From Planctomycetaceae bacterium (GTDB taxonomy: Bacteria > Planctomycetota > Planctomycetia > Planctomycetales > Planctomycetaceae), in the NCBI GenBank assembly GCA_020638955.1, contig JACKHO010000006.1, positions 372,001 through 436,000 on the forward strand: a stretch of 64,000 bases of DNA. The letters are read 5' to 3'. The translations under genes were made by a program, and so were the position numbers. This document shows, in pieces, positions 27,630-36,865 of this stretch. The stretch's first letter is position 1. Each line of letters opens with the position of its first letter. The notes beneath the pieces are model-generated. The model was not told where the DNA came from. It made no database searches and was given only the letters and a program-made list of their open reading frames with translations.

Positions 27630-29468
27630 ATGCAGCCTCCATCCAATTTGAACGATTCTCCGGATCGTCACGCTGGTGACGCTGAACAGTCCACGCTGCA
27701 TACCCTGAACTGGAAACTGTTCCTGGTGGCAGTGTTCATGACCGCGTTTTCAACGGTCACTTTGAACGAAGCCGATTCTGACCTCTGGGGACATGTTCTC
27801 TACGGAAAAGAATTCCTGCGCGACGGCCACATCCCGATGACGTCGACTTGGACGTTTACGGCCGTTGGCCATCCGTGGGTAAACCACGAAAATTTGGCTG
27901 AAATCATGATGGCTTACGCCGATGCATGGGGCGGTGCCGCGGGTTTGCTGCTGCTGAAATCCATGACAACCCTCCTCCTTCTCGGAGTGGTCATGTGGCG
28001 ATTGCTGGCAAGGAAATGTCATCCGGTGACAGTCGGCACAGTGCTCCTTGTCTTGGGAGTGGCAATTGCCTTCCACTGGCACTTTCGACCGCAAATCTTC
28101 GGTTATGCCTGCTTCGCCTGCATGTTGGCTCTCTTCGACTGGGTCTACAGCGGTTGGGCGGGCGACTGGTGGCTCAACCTTCAAACTGGTGAACGGGAAC
28201 AAAGCGACGAAACAACGACAGACAGCAAGCCCAACTGGTGGACACACGTTGCCTCGGAGCTCCCCGAATACAGTCCGATTCGAATGAAATTCCTTTACCT
28301 GCTCATTCCACTGGGAATTGTGTGGGTCAATACCCACGGAAGTTTCGCTGCAGGACTCTGCATTGCCATCGCGTACCTCGGATTACGCAGTATCGAAACG
28401 CTCTCCCTGTGGCGCTGGTCAGGTTGGGGCCGTGTTCGCCGGTTCATGCTCATGGCAACTGGGGGTGTCGTGGCAACCTTCTTCAATCCCTACGGACCGA
28501 AGCTTCTCTTCTGGTTGACCAAAAGCGTGTTCACTCCGCGCCCTGAAATCAACGACTGGAAGCCCGTCTTCGAATATCCAGACGCCGCCATTGGGTTCTG
28601 GATGATGGTCGGAATTTCTGTCATTGCTCTCGCACGTAGTCGGCGTTTTGATTTCACCCACACGGTCCTTCTCGCCCTGCTGGCATGGCAGGGAGCGAGC
28701 CACATCCGACACATCGTTCTATTCGCCGTCGCCTGGGCATTCTGGATGTCGTATCCCATCGATACTGCAATCAAAGCGTTCATCGAAGACCTCAAGGAAA
28801 ACAGTCCTCAGCCGTTGGCTCCACCGCCGCGAAACTCGCCAGCGTTCACCTACCTCCTCGCGGGTTGGATGCTGTTTGTCGGCTGGTCAACGTGGCCACG
28901 CGTTACGGAACTTCGAGTCAATCAGGGGAAATACCCGGTTTCAGCCATGCAGTTCATCGCGAACAACCGACTCAACGGTCGAATGGTTATCACATTCAAC
29001 TGGGCGCAGTACGCGCTGGGATACTTCGCCGCCACGGACATGCCTTCTACCGTAGCAATCGACGGACGTCTGCGGACGTGTTATCCGCAGGAAGTCATCG
29101 ACATCTACTTTGATTTCATCCTGGGTTCAGGAACTCAGCAGCGATACCGAAGTCCCAATTCGCCGCCATTAGATCCCACCCGAGCGCTGACGTACGAATC
29201 TCCAGAACTCATTCTGATTAGCCGCGAACAGGCCGAAAGTGTTGCAGTATTGGAGCAACACCGCGACGACTGGGCTTTGTTGTATCAGGACTCATTGGCA
29301 CAAATTTGGGGACGACGTGACGTGTTCGGAAACCCAGAATCTCCGCGATACTTTCCTGAGTTCAACCGCCAAATTACCAACGAGCCGCAGGAAGGGTACG
29401 TCTCATGGCCTGCCATGCCAGTCCGGACAAACGTCCCTGTGACACAAATCGTGCGGGCACCAGAGTAA
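27630..29468 (+). CDS. Polytopic membrane protein, GT-C glycosyltransferase-like
   Basis: 612 aa with about ten transmembrane helices. The first extracytoplasmic loop carries NEADSDLWGHVLYGKE, an acidic motif typical of GT-C enzymes that use lipid-linked sugars, and the C-terminal 150 residues are soluble (MQFIANNRLNGRMVITFNWAQYALGYF, DGRLRTCYPQEVIDIY). Similar planctomycete proteins are annotated as hypothetical or as dolichyl-phosphate-mannose-type transferases. Its position behind a GT2-like gene fits glycan or lipid glycosylation; substrate unknown. Confidence 0.65.
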   Translation: MQPPSNLNDSPDRHAGDAEQSTLHTLNWKLFLVAVFMTAFSTVTLNEADSDLWGHVLYGKEFLRDGHIPMTSTWTFTAVGHPWVNHENLAEIMMAYADAWGGAAGLLLLKSMTTLLLLGVVMWRLLARKCHPVTVGTVLLVLGVAIAFHWHFRPQIFGYACFACMLALFDWVYSGWAGDWWLNLQTGEREQSDETTTDSKPNWWTHVASELPEYSPIRMKFLYLLIPLGIVWVNTHGSFAAGLCIAIAYLGLRSIETLSLWRWSGWGRVRRFMLMATGGVVATFFNPYGPKLLFWLTKSVFTPRPEINDWKPVFEYPDAAIGFWMMVGISVIALARSRRFDFTHTVLLALLAWQGASHIRHIVLFAVAWAFWMSYPIDTAIKAFIEDLKENSPQPLAPPPRNSPAFTYLLAGWMLFVGWSTWPRVTELRVNQGKYPVSAMQFIANNRLNGRMVITFNWAQYALGYFAATDMPSTVAIDGRLRTCYPQEVIDIYFDFILGSGTQQRYRSPNSPPLDPTRALTYESPELILISREQAESVAVLEQHRDDWALLYQDSLAQIWGRRDVFGNPESPRYFPEFNRQITNEPQEGYVSWPAMPVRTNVPVTQIVRAPE

Positions 29469-29490
29469 ACCGAATAGGATTCGTCACCGA

Positions 29491-31299
29491 CTACTCAGCC
29501 GTCGCCCACTGCGGAGGATCTGCCACGAGTTGCATCGACTCACCGGTTATCGGATGATTAAACGCAAGCTTCCACGCGTGCAACTGCAATGACGGTGCAC
29601 TTGCATCTGCAGTCTGGGCATCACCCAGCTTGCCTTCGGCGAGATACAACGGGTCATTGCAAATGGGAATTCCCAGGTGCCAGGCGTGAACGCGGATTTG
29701 ATTTGTGCGCCCCGTTTCGGGATTCACTTCCAGCAGCGCCGTACCATCGGTCAGCAGTTCCTTCACCGTGAACAGTGTCCGTGAAGGAAGACCATCGGCG
29801 TCAATGACGCGACCACCAAACGCTTGCGACTCCTTGCTGATAGGAGCCTCGCAGACGAATGTGTCTCCTTCATTCAGTGCCTTACCGTCCTTGGTCTGAT
29901 GTCCCATCACCCGGGCCAAATAGGTTTTCGAGACTTCACCCCGTTCAAACTTGGGCTGCAGTTTCGCCGCCACCTGACGTGACTTGCTGAACACAACCAC
30001 GCCTGTGGTATTGGCGTCCAGCCGATGAGCAGGACGCGGCTTACGCGGCGCGAACACCGACTGCAGAATGTATTCCAGTGAGTTCCGATTAAATCGTCCG
30101 CAGGGATGCATTGGCAACGGAGCGGGTTTGCTCACGGCGATAAGGAAATCATCTTCGTAGAGGACCTTAATGTCCGTGTTCACTTCCGGTTCGACCAGTC
30201 CGGCGAACAACCGGCCATAGCGCTCGCCCGAGCGCACAATTCGATGGGGATCGGCAGGTTCGCCACCATGCACAATCTTCCCTTCGGCAAAAAGTTCTTC
30301 CCACTGTTCGAGCGGCACATGGCTGTACAACTCCCGCAGTGCATCGATGAGCTTGTACTGATCGAGTCGCAGCGGAATGGAAATGGGCCGGATGTTGTCG
30401 TACGGAACCGACCCGGGCAGTGGATCGCACGCCGCCTGGATTTTGGCAGTCAGTTGCTCGCAACGTTTTTGCTGTCGCACTTCGCTCGACTCATAACACG
30501 CCGGACAACTGTGCGGAGGATTGTACTTTGGGCTCCGCTGTTTTTCGGGCGAAACGGCCGCCAGGCACGCATAGCAGAGCACGGCGTCAGATTCCTCAAG
30601 CGTCGGCGAGAGCGCGACCCGCTGATCAAACACAAAACAGTCGCCGTGATAGTGGTCGCCACCGCACTCTTCGAAGTACTTCAGAATGCCGCCTTCGAGT
30701 TGGTAGATGTCACGGAACCCGGCATTTTCCATGAATGGCCCGGCCTTCTCGCACCGAATGCCGCCAGTGCAAAACATGACGACCGGACGTTCTTTCATCT
30801 CTTCGGGAAGAGCTGCCACGGCTTCCGGGAAATCACGGAAGTGGTTGAGTCCAGCGGGAATGGCCCCATCGAACGTGCCGACTTCGATTTCATAGTCATT
30901 GCGGACGTCGTACAGGACGACATCTTTACCTTCGTCCAGCCATTGCCGAAGTTCCTGGGCCGGGAGCTTTCGCGACGTGTACGACCGAGGCGCAATTCCA
31001 TCGATCCCGAAGGCAATGATTTCTTCCTTCAGTTTGACGAGCATCCGACGGAAAGGCTGCGTCTCGCTGTAACTCTCTTTCACTTCCAGATTCTCAAGAC
31101 CCGGATAACTGCGGACTTTATCCAGCAGCAACTGAATGCCGTCCTCGTCCCCGGCCATAAACATATTGATGCCCTCGGGCGTCAACAGGATGGTCCCCTT
31201 GAGCTGGAGCGACTTCGTCAACTCTTTGAGTTCCCGACGACGGTCCTCAAGGTTCTCCAGCGGAGCAAAGTGATACGCAGCAATATTCAGTACGGACAT
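29491..31299 (-). CDS. TrhO-type rhodanese hydroxylase fused to RluA-type pseudouridine synthase
   Basis: 602 aa from the ATG at 31299, where the family-typical start (MSVLNIAAYHFAPL) falls; the frame is open to 31371. Residues 1-290 are a TrhO (YceA) protein with the rhodanese loop C177-TGGIRC, which in E. coli makes 5-hydroxyuridine at tRNA position 34. A Cys cluster (CYAC, CPAC) follows around 242-268. Residues 300-602 are an RluA-type pseudouridine synthase: HRLDANTTG holds the catalytic D428, and GRTNQIRVHAWHLGIPI is the conserved C-terminal motif. The fusion couples two RNA uridine-modifying activities in one chain; whether both act on the same RNA is unknown. Confidence 0.9.
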   Translation of the reverse strand: MSVLNIAAYHFAPLENLEDRRRELKELTKSLQLKGTILLTPEGINMFMAGDEDGIQLLLDKVRSYPGLENLEVKESYSETQPFRRMLVKLKEEIIAFGIDGIAPRSYTSRKLPAQELRQWLDEGKDVVLYDVRNDYEIEVGTFDGAIPAGLNHFRDFPEAVAALPEEMKERPVVMFCTGGIRCEKAGPFMENAGFRDIYQLEGGILKYFEECGGDHYHGDCFVFDQRVALSPTLEESDAVLCYACLAAVSPEKQRSPKYNPPHSCPACYESSEVRQQKRCEQLTAKIQAACDPLPGSVPYDNIRPISIPLRLDQYKLIDALRELYSHVPLEQWEELFAEGKIVHGGEPADPHRIVRSGERYGRLFAGLVEPEVNTDIKVLYEDDFLIAVSKPAPLPMHPCGRFNRNSLEYILQSVFAPRKPRPAHRLDANTTGVVVFSKSRQVAAKLQPKFERGEVSKTYLARVMGHQTKDGKALNEGDTFVCEAPISKESQAFGGRVIDADGLPSRTLFTVKELLTDGTALLEVNPETGRTNQIRVHAWHLGIPICNDPLYLAEGKLGDAQTADASAPSLQLHAWKLAFNHPITGESMQLVADPPQWATAE

Positions 31300-31480
31300 G
31301 AGCAGGCAGTCTTGGAAGTTCACAACATCAACATACCGACCGGCCACCAGCAGGCAGCCATCGGCTTTCAATCAGCGATTTTACTGTTGCATCCGCTGGT
31401 TTTCCATGTTTCGCAAATGCGACATCCGTCCAGTCTCATTCCTGATCGGAGTATTCTCATGTCGCCCGAAAACTCCCCCT

Positions 31481-31505
31481 CGTTCCCAAGCTCCGCTTGG
31501 GAACG
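31481..31505. repeat. Dispersed palindrome (CGTTCCCAAGC type), copy 1
   Basis: CGTTCCCAAGC and GCTTGGGAACG, 11-bp perfect arms around TCC. The same 25 bp, with the same flanking CCCCT and C, recurs at 62987-63011. A mobile intergenic palindrome is likely. Confidence 0.75.
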
Positions 31506-31530
31506 CACTTGGCCCGTCGACGATGGGTGG

Positions 31531-31595
31531 CTGGGGTCAGGTTGCTCAGGATAAGCGTGCAATTCTCATTTCAGATGGCCACAACCTGCCCCCAG
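31531..31595. repeat. Inverted repeat flanking the tdh remnant/RAYT block (left)
   Basis: CTGGGGTCAGGTTG (31531-31544) faces CAACCTGCCCCCAG (31582-31595), 13 of 14 positions paired. A sister pair lies on the right side of the block at 32351-32414, so the same element brackets it. Confidence 0.6.
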
Positions 31596-31603
31596 GTTAT
31601 CCG

Positions 31604-31690
31604 GTGTCGACTTATCCCTACAAATTCGTCCAATCCAAGACAACCTTTCCGCTCTCACCCGAGAGCATGACGTCGATGCCCTGTTGGAAG
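31604..31690 (-). pseudogene. 3' remnant of a second threonine dehydrogenase gene
   Basis: These 87 bp align without gaps to the end of the intact tdh gene (33024-33110) with about 10 mismatches. On the minus strand they encode the same C-terminal peptide ending SGESGKVVLDWTNL and a stop at 31618. Nearly all differences are silent, so this is the tail of a diverged paralogue that once was under selection. The rest of the gene is gone; REP and RAYT sequence begins 6 bp upstream of the break. Confidence 0.8.
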
Positions 31691-31695
31691 CTTCT

Positions 31696-31716
31696 GTAGG
31701 GCCGGTGGTACCGGCC
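31696..31716. repeat. REP hairpin, left end of RAYT
   Basis: A 21-bp unit whose core GGCCGGT-GGT-ACCGGCC folds into a 7-bp hairpin. Its exact reverse complement stands at 32324-32344. It touches the last codon of the RAYT pseudogene. Confidence 0.85.
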
Positions 31717-32277
31717 TATTCGCCCGTGGTGTCGGACATGTTGTCCAGATGGGGCATGTTCGGGACATTGCCCCAATTCTGCGGGTACACGCCAGCGGCA
31801 ACCCAGCGATGGAATGTTGACCACGGCCACAATGTAGGATGCGTCACCAGTCCATGCTTTACGGGATTGAAGTGAATGTAATCAAAATGCCTCTCGAAAT
31901 CGTCCTCGTCTTCCAACGTGTGTTCCCAATACTTCGGTTGCCACACGCCGCGACGACCATCACGTTGACGCCCCTCGCTCACCTGCTGCTCTGAACCTCC
32001 TTGTGCGAGCCAGCGCTTTGTGAATTCCCGTTTGATTTTGCTCCAGCGTCCGGGGGTAGTTGGTGTCGCCACGAGGCAAAGTCCAAATTGCATGCAGATG
32101 GTCCGGCAACAGGACAATGGCATTCATTTCGAAGGGCCAATCGCGCAAGCATTCCCGAAACACATCGCCGAGCAATCGACGGGCGACGTCATTTGTGAAC
32201 TACGGTTGCCGCTGTTCCGTCACGACCGTGAAGAAAAAGGTCCCGCCGGGTACATATGCTCGTCGCCAATTGGGCAT
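31716..32277 (-). pseudogene. REP-associated tyrosine transposase (RAYT), decayed
   Basis: The reading begins at the ATG at 32277 (MPNWRRAYVPGGTFFFTVVT), a typical RAYT start, but hits an in-frame TAG at 32200-32202 (codon 26). It continues with LLGDVFRECL and the HUH motif LLPDHLHAIW, then needs a frameshift in the G5 run at 32052-32056 to reach KREFTKRWL and the RAYT signature HFDYIHFNPVKHGLV. RAYTs are Y1-type HUH nucleases that act on REP hairpins; this copy still has REPs at both ends but should be inactive, having two independent lesions. Confidence 0.88.
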
Positions 32278-32323
32278 GCAAAACAGCCTACCGACGACAT
32301 CGGCAACACGCAACCTGAGCAAA

Positions 32324-32344
32324 GGCCGGTACCACCGGCCCTAC
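32324..32344. repeat. REP hairpin, right end of RAYT
   Basis: Exact 21-bp reverse complement of the REP at 31696-31716, with the same GGCCGGT/ACCGGCC hairpin. The two REPs in opposite orientation frame the RAYT pseudogene, the usual REPtron arrangement. Confidence 0.85.
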
Positions 32345-32350
32345 GATTAC

Positions 32351-32414
32351 TGGGGGCAGGTTGTCGGTGACGTCCACAGTACCAGTCAAGCACCGCGACG
32401 ACAACCTGACCCCA
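32351..32414. repeat. Inverted repeat flanking the RAYT block (right)
   Basis: TGGGGGCAGGTTGTCG (32351-32366) faces CGACAACCTGACCCCA (32399-32414), 15 of 16 positions paired. Same family as the pair at 31531-31595 on the other side. Confidence 0.65.
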
Positions 32415-32459
32415 GCTACCCGCCGGCGACCTGACCTACGGTGACTACGTTCGTCAATT

Positions 32460-32903
32460 TCAGCCAGTGCCGCCAGTTGCTAAACTCCCGATTGTGAAGG
32501 GGCAGGGTATCTTCGCCACGTTGTCGACTGTCCACAGATCCGATTGCTCATTCAAAATCAGTTGTTCGTCGCGTATCAGCAATGCATCGGCGAAATCACA
32601 GTCAAGGAGAGCTTGCCCGGGAATGACCTTCAACAGTTTCAACACTGAGATCACTACTGCTTCATCGGCCGATTCAGTCTTGCCATTCTTAACAGTAAAG
32701 TAGAGATATACGTTTGGCTCGAATCCGTACTTTTCACGCAACCACTTGCCCGTGTAATTGTCAACGTTTCCTGAGTTCACGTACAAGCATGGAAGCTCCA
32801 CCACCTGATCAAGTTCGGATAACTCGTTGCTGACTGCGAAGGACCGAAGTAGCTCCAATGCAGCAAGTTCTGTTCGCACATACAGTGTATAGCTTAATGA
32901 CAT
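32460..32903 (-). CDS. Small protein, possibly SitI3-like immunity family
   Basis: 147 aa from the ATG at 32903 (MSLSYTLYVRTELAALELL); the frame is open to 32939. The middle (KYGFEPNVYLYFTVKNG) and end (PGQALLDCDFADALLIRDEQLILNEQSDLW) recall the SitI3 family, whose founding member gives immunity to a lipoprotein-tail toxin in Myxococcus. That assignment is from memory of the pattern and is uncertain. The gene sits alone between the RAYT block and tdh, with no toxin partner in sight. Confidence 0.55.
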   Translation of the reverse strand: MSLSYTLYVRTELAALELLRSFAVSNELSELDQVVELPCLYVNSGNVDNYTGKWLREKYGFEPNVYLYFTVKNGKTESADEAVVISVLKLLKVIPGQALLDCDFADALLIRDEQLILNEQSDLWTVDNVAKIPCPFTIGSLATGGTG

Positions 32904-33037
32904 TTGGAAACTACCACGACAGATCGGTTCGGGTGGCACGCTCAGACCAACGGGATGGGCGTGGCTAATTCAAGGTTGACCACGCCCTTCCTGACGTCAG
33001 AGCGTGCCACAAGCTCCCAGCCAGTGTCGACTTATCC

Positions 33038-34069
33038 CTACAAATTCGTCCAGTCCAACACAACTTTCCCGCTTTCGCCGGACAGCATGACGTCGAATCC
33101 CTGTTGGAAGTCGTTGGCTGAGAAGCGGTGTGTAATGACGGGGGAAATGTCGAGGCCGCCCTGGATGAGGACGCTCATTTTGTACCAGGTCTCGTACATT
33201 TCCCGGCCGTAAATCCCTTTGATGGTCAGCATGTTGAAAATGACGGTGTTCCAGTCAATTTCGACCGGCTTGGGGGGAATGCCGAGCATGGCGACTTTGC
33301 CGCCGTGGGCCATGTTCGTCAGCATGTCACGGAACGCCTGAGCATTTCCCGACATTTCCAGACCAACATCGAACCCTTCTTTCATGTCGAGTTCTCGCTG
33401 CACCTCAGCGAGGGTCTCATTGCGCACGTCGACGACGCGGGTGGCGCCCAGTTTCTTGGCCAGTTCCAACCGCCAGGGATTCACGTCGGTCACCACCACG
33501 TAGCGGGCACCGGCGTATTGTGCCACGGCAGTCGCCATGCAGCCAATCGGACCGGCACCAGTAATGAGCACGTCTTCGCCAACCATGCCAAACGACAGGG
33601 CTGTATGCACGGCATTGCCGAAAGGATCAAAAATTGACGCGACGTCGAGGTCAATTCCCTCGAAGTGATGCCAGACGTTGGTCTGCGGAATGGCAATGTA
33701 CTCGGCAAAAGCACCCGTACGATTCACTCCAATCCCTTCGGTGTGCGCACACAAATGGCGCCGCCCTGCCCAGCAGTTCCGGCAGTGACCGCACACCACG
33801 TGACCTTCCCCGCTCACCAGTTCGCCGACAGAAAAGTCCTTGACGTTGCTGCCGACCTCGACAATTTCCCCGACGAACTCGTGCCCCACCACCATGGGGA
33901 CCGGCACAGTCTTCTGGGCCCAGTCATCCCACTTGTAAATGTGAATGTCGGTACCGCAAATGCCGGTCTTCAGCACTCGTACCAGGACGTCGTTGTTTCC
34001 GACCTCCGGTTCCGGGACGTCTTCCATCCAAATGCCGACATCGGCGTGACGCTTAACGAGCGCTTTCAT
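33038..34069 (-). CDS. tdh: L-threonine 3-dehydrogenase
   Basis: 343 aa, full length for the family. Zinc-dependent medium-chain dehydrogenase: catalytic zinc residues C38, H63 and E64 (GICGTDIH, VVGHEF), structural zinc Cys C93, C96, C99 and C107, and the NAD-binding GAGPIG motif around residue 176. It oxidises L-threonine to 2-amino-3-ketobutyrate, usually cleaved to glycine and acetyl-CoA by Kbl, which is not in the window. It follows aguB by 30 bp and is likely co-transcribed. The 3' end is duplicated at 31604-31690. Confidence 0.95.
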   Translation of the reverse strand: MKALVKRHADVGIWMEDVPEPEVGNNDVLVRVLKTGICGTDIHIYKWDDWAQKTVPVPMVVGHEFVGEIVEVGSNVKDFSVGELVSGEGHVVCGHCRNCWAGRRHLCAHTEGIGVNRTGAFAEYIAIPQTNVWHHFEGIDLDVASIFDPFGNAVHTALSFGMVGEDVLITGAGPIGCMATAVAQYAGARYVVVTDVNPWRLELAKKLGATRVVDVRNETLAEVQRELDMKEGFDVGLEMSGNAQAFRDMLTNMAHGGKVAMLGIPPKPVEIDWNTVIFNMLTIKGIYGREMYETWYKMSVLIQGGLDISPVITHRFSANDFQQGFDVMLSGESGKVVLDWTNL

Positions 34070-34099
34070 AATTGATGCTCCGGCCTAATGACCGAAAAG

Positions 34100-34987
34100 T
34101 TAATCAAGGTAGCGTTGGGTAATAGGACCGTATGAGTCAATGCGACGATCGCGCAGGAATGGCCAGTGCGTGCGCTGCACGTCGAGCTTGTCGAAGTCGC
34201 AGTCGACCAGCAGGATTTCCGGATCAGAAATGCCAGCCTTCTGAATAATCTGCCCGTTCGGACTGCAAACAAAACTTTGTCCCCAGAATTCGATTCCGCT
34301 GTCGGCTTCTCCTTCATGTCCCACGCGGTTGGCCGCACAAACATAAACGCCATTGGCAATGGCGTGGCTTCGCTGGATGGTTTCCCAGGAGTTGTGCTGT
34401 GCGGTTCCATACTCCGCCTTCTCGCTGGGATGCCAGCCAATGGCCGTGGGATAGAACAAGATTTGTGCACCGGATAGCGCTGTTAGTCGAGCCGCTTCGG
34501 GGTACCACTGGTCCCAGCAAATGAGCACGCCAATTCTTCCAAACGCTGTATCAAACGCCTTGTATCCCAAATCGCCGGGAGTGAAGTAGAACTTCTCGTA
34601 GAACAACGGGTCATCTGGGATGTGCATTTTGCGGTACATCCCAAGGTTCGTTCCGTCCGCGTCGAGGACCACCGCCGTGTTGTGGTACAGCCCCGGTGCC
34701 CGTCGTTCAAACAGCGAGCCGACAATGACCACGCCATGCTCTTTCGCGGCCGCAGCCAGAGCATTTGTGCTCGGACCCGGAATGGGTTCGGCCAAATCGA
34801 ACTGAGCATGATCTTCCGTCTGGCAGAAGTAGAACGAGCGAAACAGCTCCTGCGTGCAAACGATGTTTGCGCCGCGCTCCGCCGCCGTCGCAATGTCCTG
34901 CAACGTCCCGTCGAGGTTCTCCTGCGGCGACGCCGTCACGCGCCGCTGAATGAGTGCAACTTTTACCGAAGACTGCTTGCCAGACAT
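34100..34987 (-). CDS. aguB: N-carbamoylputrescine amidase (carbon-nitrogen hydrolase)
   Basis: 295 aa from the ATG at 34987 (MSGKQSSVKVALIQ); the frame is open to 35032. The nitrilase-fold triad is intact: E47 (CTQELF), K120 (YRKMHIP) and C157 (LICWDQWYPE). The sequence around these (DDPLFYEKFYFTPGD, GWHPSEKAEYG, RTHWPFLRDRRID) is that of AguB, which converts N-carbamoylputrescine to putrescine in the agmatine route. The partner agmatine deiminase is not in the window. Lies between rpoD and tdh on the same strand. Confidence 0.92.
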   Translation of the reverse strand: MSGKQSSVKVALIQRRVTASPQENLDGTLQDIATAAERGANIVCTQELFRSFYFCQTEDHAQFDLAEPIPGPSTNALAAAAKEHGVVIVGSLFERRAPGLYHNTAVVLDADGTNLGMYRKMHIPDDPLFYEKFYFTPGDLGYKAFDTAFGRIGVLICWDQWYPEAARLTALSGAQILFYPTAIGWHPSEKAEYGTAQHNSWETIQRSHAIANGVYVCAANRVGHEGEADSGIEFWGQSFVCSPNGQIIQKAGISDPEILLVDCDFDKLDVQRTHWPFLRDRRIDSYGPITQRYLD

Positions 34988-35098
34988 GAAATTCCCAGAG
35001 TAGTGGACAACACGAACCTGCTTGTTCCTCAACCAGAAGAGTCACGATTCGCACCCACAACGTCAAGCAATGGACACACGCTTTTTCTACAAACAACA

Positions 35099-35137
35099 AA
35101 GGATGACGCAGCGGCTCTTAGCCACCACATCATCCTT
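35099..35137 (-). terminator. Likely terminator after rpoD
   Basis: AAGGATGA and TCATCCTT arms around a GC-rich loop, 28 bp beyond the rpoD stop, followed on the minus strand by a T-rich TGTTGTTTGT. It would separate rpoD from aguB. Confidence 0.6.
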
Positions 35138-35164
35138 CGCCGAATAGCCATCCCCTGATGGTTG

Positions 35165-36841
35165 TTACTGACTCGCGGCACTCGCCATAATGCGGTCCAG
35201 GAATCCTCGCAGTTGTTTGGAACGGGCGGGGTGCTGGAGCTTGCGGACGGCTTTGGCTTCAATTTGACGCACGCGTTCGCGGGTCACTTTGAAAATGCGG
35301 CCCACTTCTTCGAGCGTGTAGGTGTAGCCATCACCCAGTCCGTAGCGGAGCTTGATGATTTCGCGTTCACGGTAGGTGAGCGTCTTCAGCAGTTGATCGA
35401 TTTTATCCTTCAGCAGTTCCTGAGCGGCAGCGCTCACTGGCCCCTGCCCGCCACGGTCTTCCAGGAAGTCAGCCAAGCTGTTTTCTTCCCCTTCGCCGAC
35501 CGGACGACTGAGGCTAACCGGACCTTGTGCGATGCGGAGAATACGCTCCGCTTCTTCCGGAGCCATGTCGGCCATGTGAGCGACTTCGGAAATGGTCGGT
35601 TCGCGTCCGAGTTCCTGAACCAACTGCTTGGCGATGCGACGCAGTCGTGACATGGTTTCAATCATGTGGACCGGCACGCGAATCGTACGGGCCTGATCAG
35701 AAATGGCTCGGGTAATGGCCTGCCGAATCCACCACGTGGCGTAGGTGCTGAACTTGTACCCACGGCGGTACTCGTATTTCTCGACGGCACGCATGAGGCC
35801 GGAGTTGCCTTCCTGAATGAGGTCCAGAAAGCTCAAACCACGGTTGCGGTACCGCTTGGCAATCGACACCACGAGTCGCAGGTTACCGGCGGAAAGGTCC
35901 TGCATCGCTTTGTCGTAGGCACGGTAGCGTTCACGCAGGGTGACGACCCGCTCCTCCAGCGATTCCGGTGTCTCGCCGGTCAGTCGCTGAAGATCGTTCA
36001 GTTCCTGTTTCAATGCGGCAAAGCGAGGATCCACTTGAACAGTTTTGTCCATGCGGCGGAGTTGTCCCTGCAGGGAAGTCATGCGTCGACTCAGTTGTTC
36101 CAGGCGACGAAACATCGTCTGGAATCGCTGCGTACGCAGGCTCATTTCCTCGAGCAGCGTGGCAATTTTGCGGCGACGTTCGGTTAACTGACGGGCCACT
36201 TCATCCCGCTGCTTCTTCGGGATGGAAGTATCCAGCAGTTGCGGAAACTCTTCCCGGTTCTTCGCCAGCAGACGTTTAATGGTCGGCAGGTTGTGAGGCA
36301 TGCGCCCTATGACCTGTTCTTTCTGCGTCCGTTCCGTCAGCGAGATTTTAATGGTGCGGTCAAACGGCAGTTCGCCGCTCTGAACACGCTCAAGCGTTTC
36401 AACTGCCTCTTCGGCACACATGTCACATTCGATGACCGTGCGACGGAACCGCTTCCGCGTCATTTCAATGGTCTTGGCCAATGAAACTTCTTCTTCGCGA
36501 GTCAGCAGCGGGATGGCACCCATTTGTGTGAGGTACATCCGAACGGGATCTTCGACGAGCGGCGCACCATCGTCGGCGACATACTCGCTGGCGAATTCTC
36601 GGGCGGTTGACTGCACGCGTTTGGAAACACGAGCCGATTTCCGTGGACTCGATTTGCGTCGGGGATTCTGATCGTCCTGAACCGGCAGACCGATTTCTTC
36701 CAGTGTCATCAGCAGCTGATCGAGCTTCTCGGGGGAGACGGCTTCGTCTGGGAGATAGTCATTGATCTGCGAGAACGTCAAATACCCCTGGGACTGGCCA
36801 AGTTCGACGAGCGCCCGCAAATTTGTGTCAAGCTTGTACAT
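35165..36841 (-). CDS. rpoD: Primary sigma factor RpoD
   Basis: 558 aa. Region 1.1 (residues 1-80), region 1.2 (VRMYLTQMGAIPLLTREEEV, about 102), a non-conserved insertion, region 2 (LRLVVSIAKRYRNRGLSFLD, YATWWIRQAITRAI), region 3, and region 4 with YTLEEVGRIFKVTRERVRQI at the C-terminus. This is the housekeeping sigma-70 that recognises TTGACA/TATAAT-type promoters. GGAG precedes the ATG by about 7 nt. It lies 24 bp downstream of dnaG, the conserved dnaG-rpoD pairing of the macromolecular synthesis operon, here without rpsU in the window. Confidence 0.97.
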   Translation of the reverse strand: MYKLDTNLRALVELGQSQGYLTFSQINDYLPDEAVSPEKLDQLLMTLEEIGLPVQDDQNPRRKSSPRKSARVSKRVQSTAREFASEYVADDGAPLVEDPVRMYLTQMGAIPLLTREEEVSLAKTIEMTRKRFRRTVIECDMCAEEAVETLERVQSGELPFDRTIKISLTERTQKEQVIGRMPHNLPTIKRLLAKNREEFPQLLDTSIPKKQRDEVARQLTERRRKIATLLEEMSLRTQRFQTMFRRLEQLSRRMTSLQGQLRRMDKTVQVDPRFAALKQELNDLQRLTGETPESLEERVVTLRERYRAYDKAMQDLSAGNLRLVVSIAKRYRNRGLSFLDLIQEGNSGLMRAVEKYEYRRGYKFSTYATWWIRQAITRAISDQARTIRVPVHMIETMSRLRRIAKQLVQELGREPTISEVAHMADMAPEEAERILRIAQGPVSLSRPVGEGEENSLADFLEDRGGQGPVSAAAQELLKDKIDQLLKTLTYREREIIKLRYGLGDGYTYTLEEVGRIFKVTRERVRQIEAKAVRKLQHPARSKQLRGFLDRIMASAASQ

Positions 36842-36865
36842 GGAATTCTCCGGTTTGGCTGAGAT

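Noticed and set aside
30106..31554. 482-codon open frame on the plus strand
   Set aside because: It is antisense to the TrhO-RluA fusion, which has clear motifs in its own frame; the antisense frame shows no domain.
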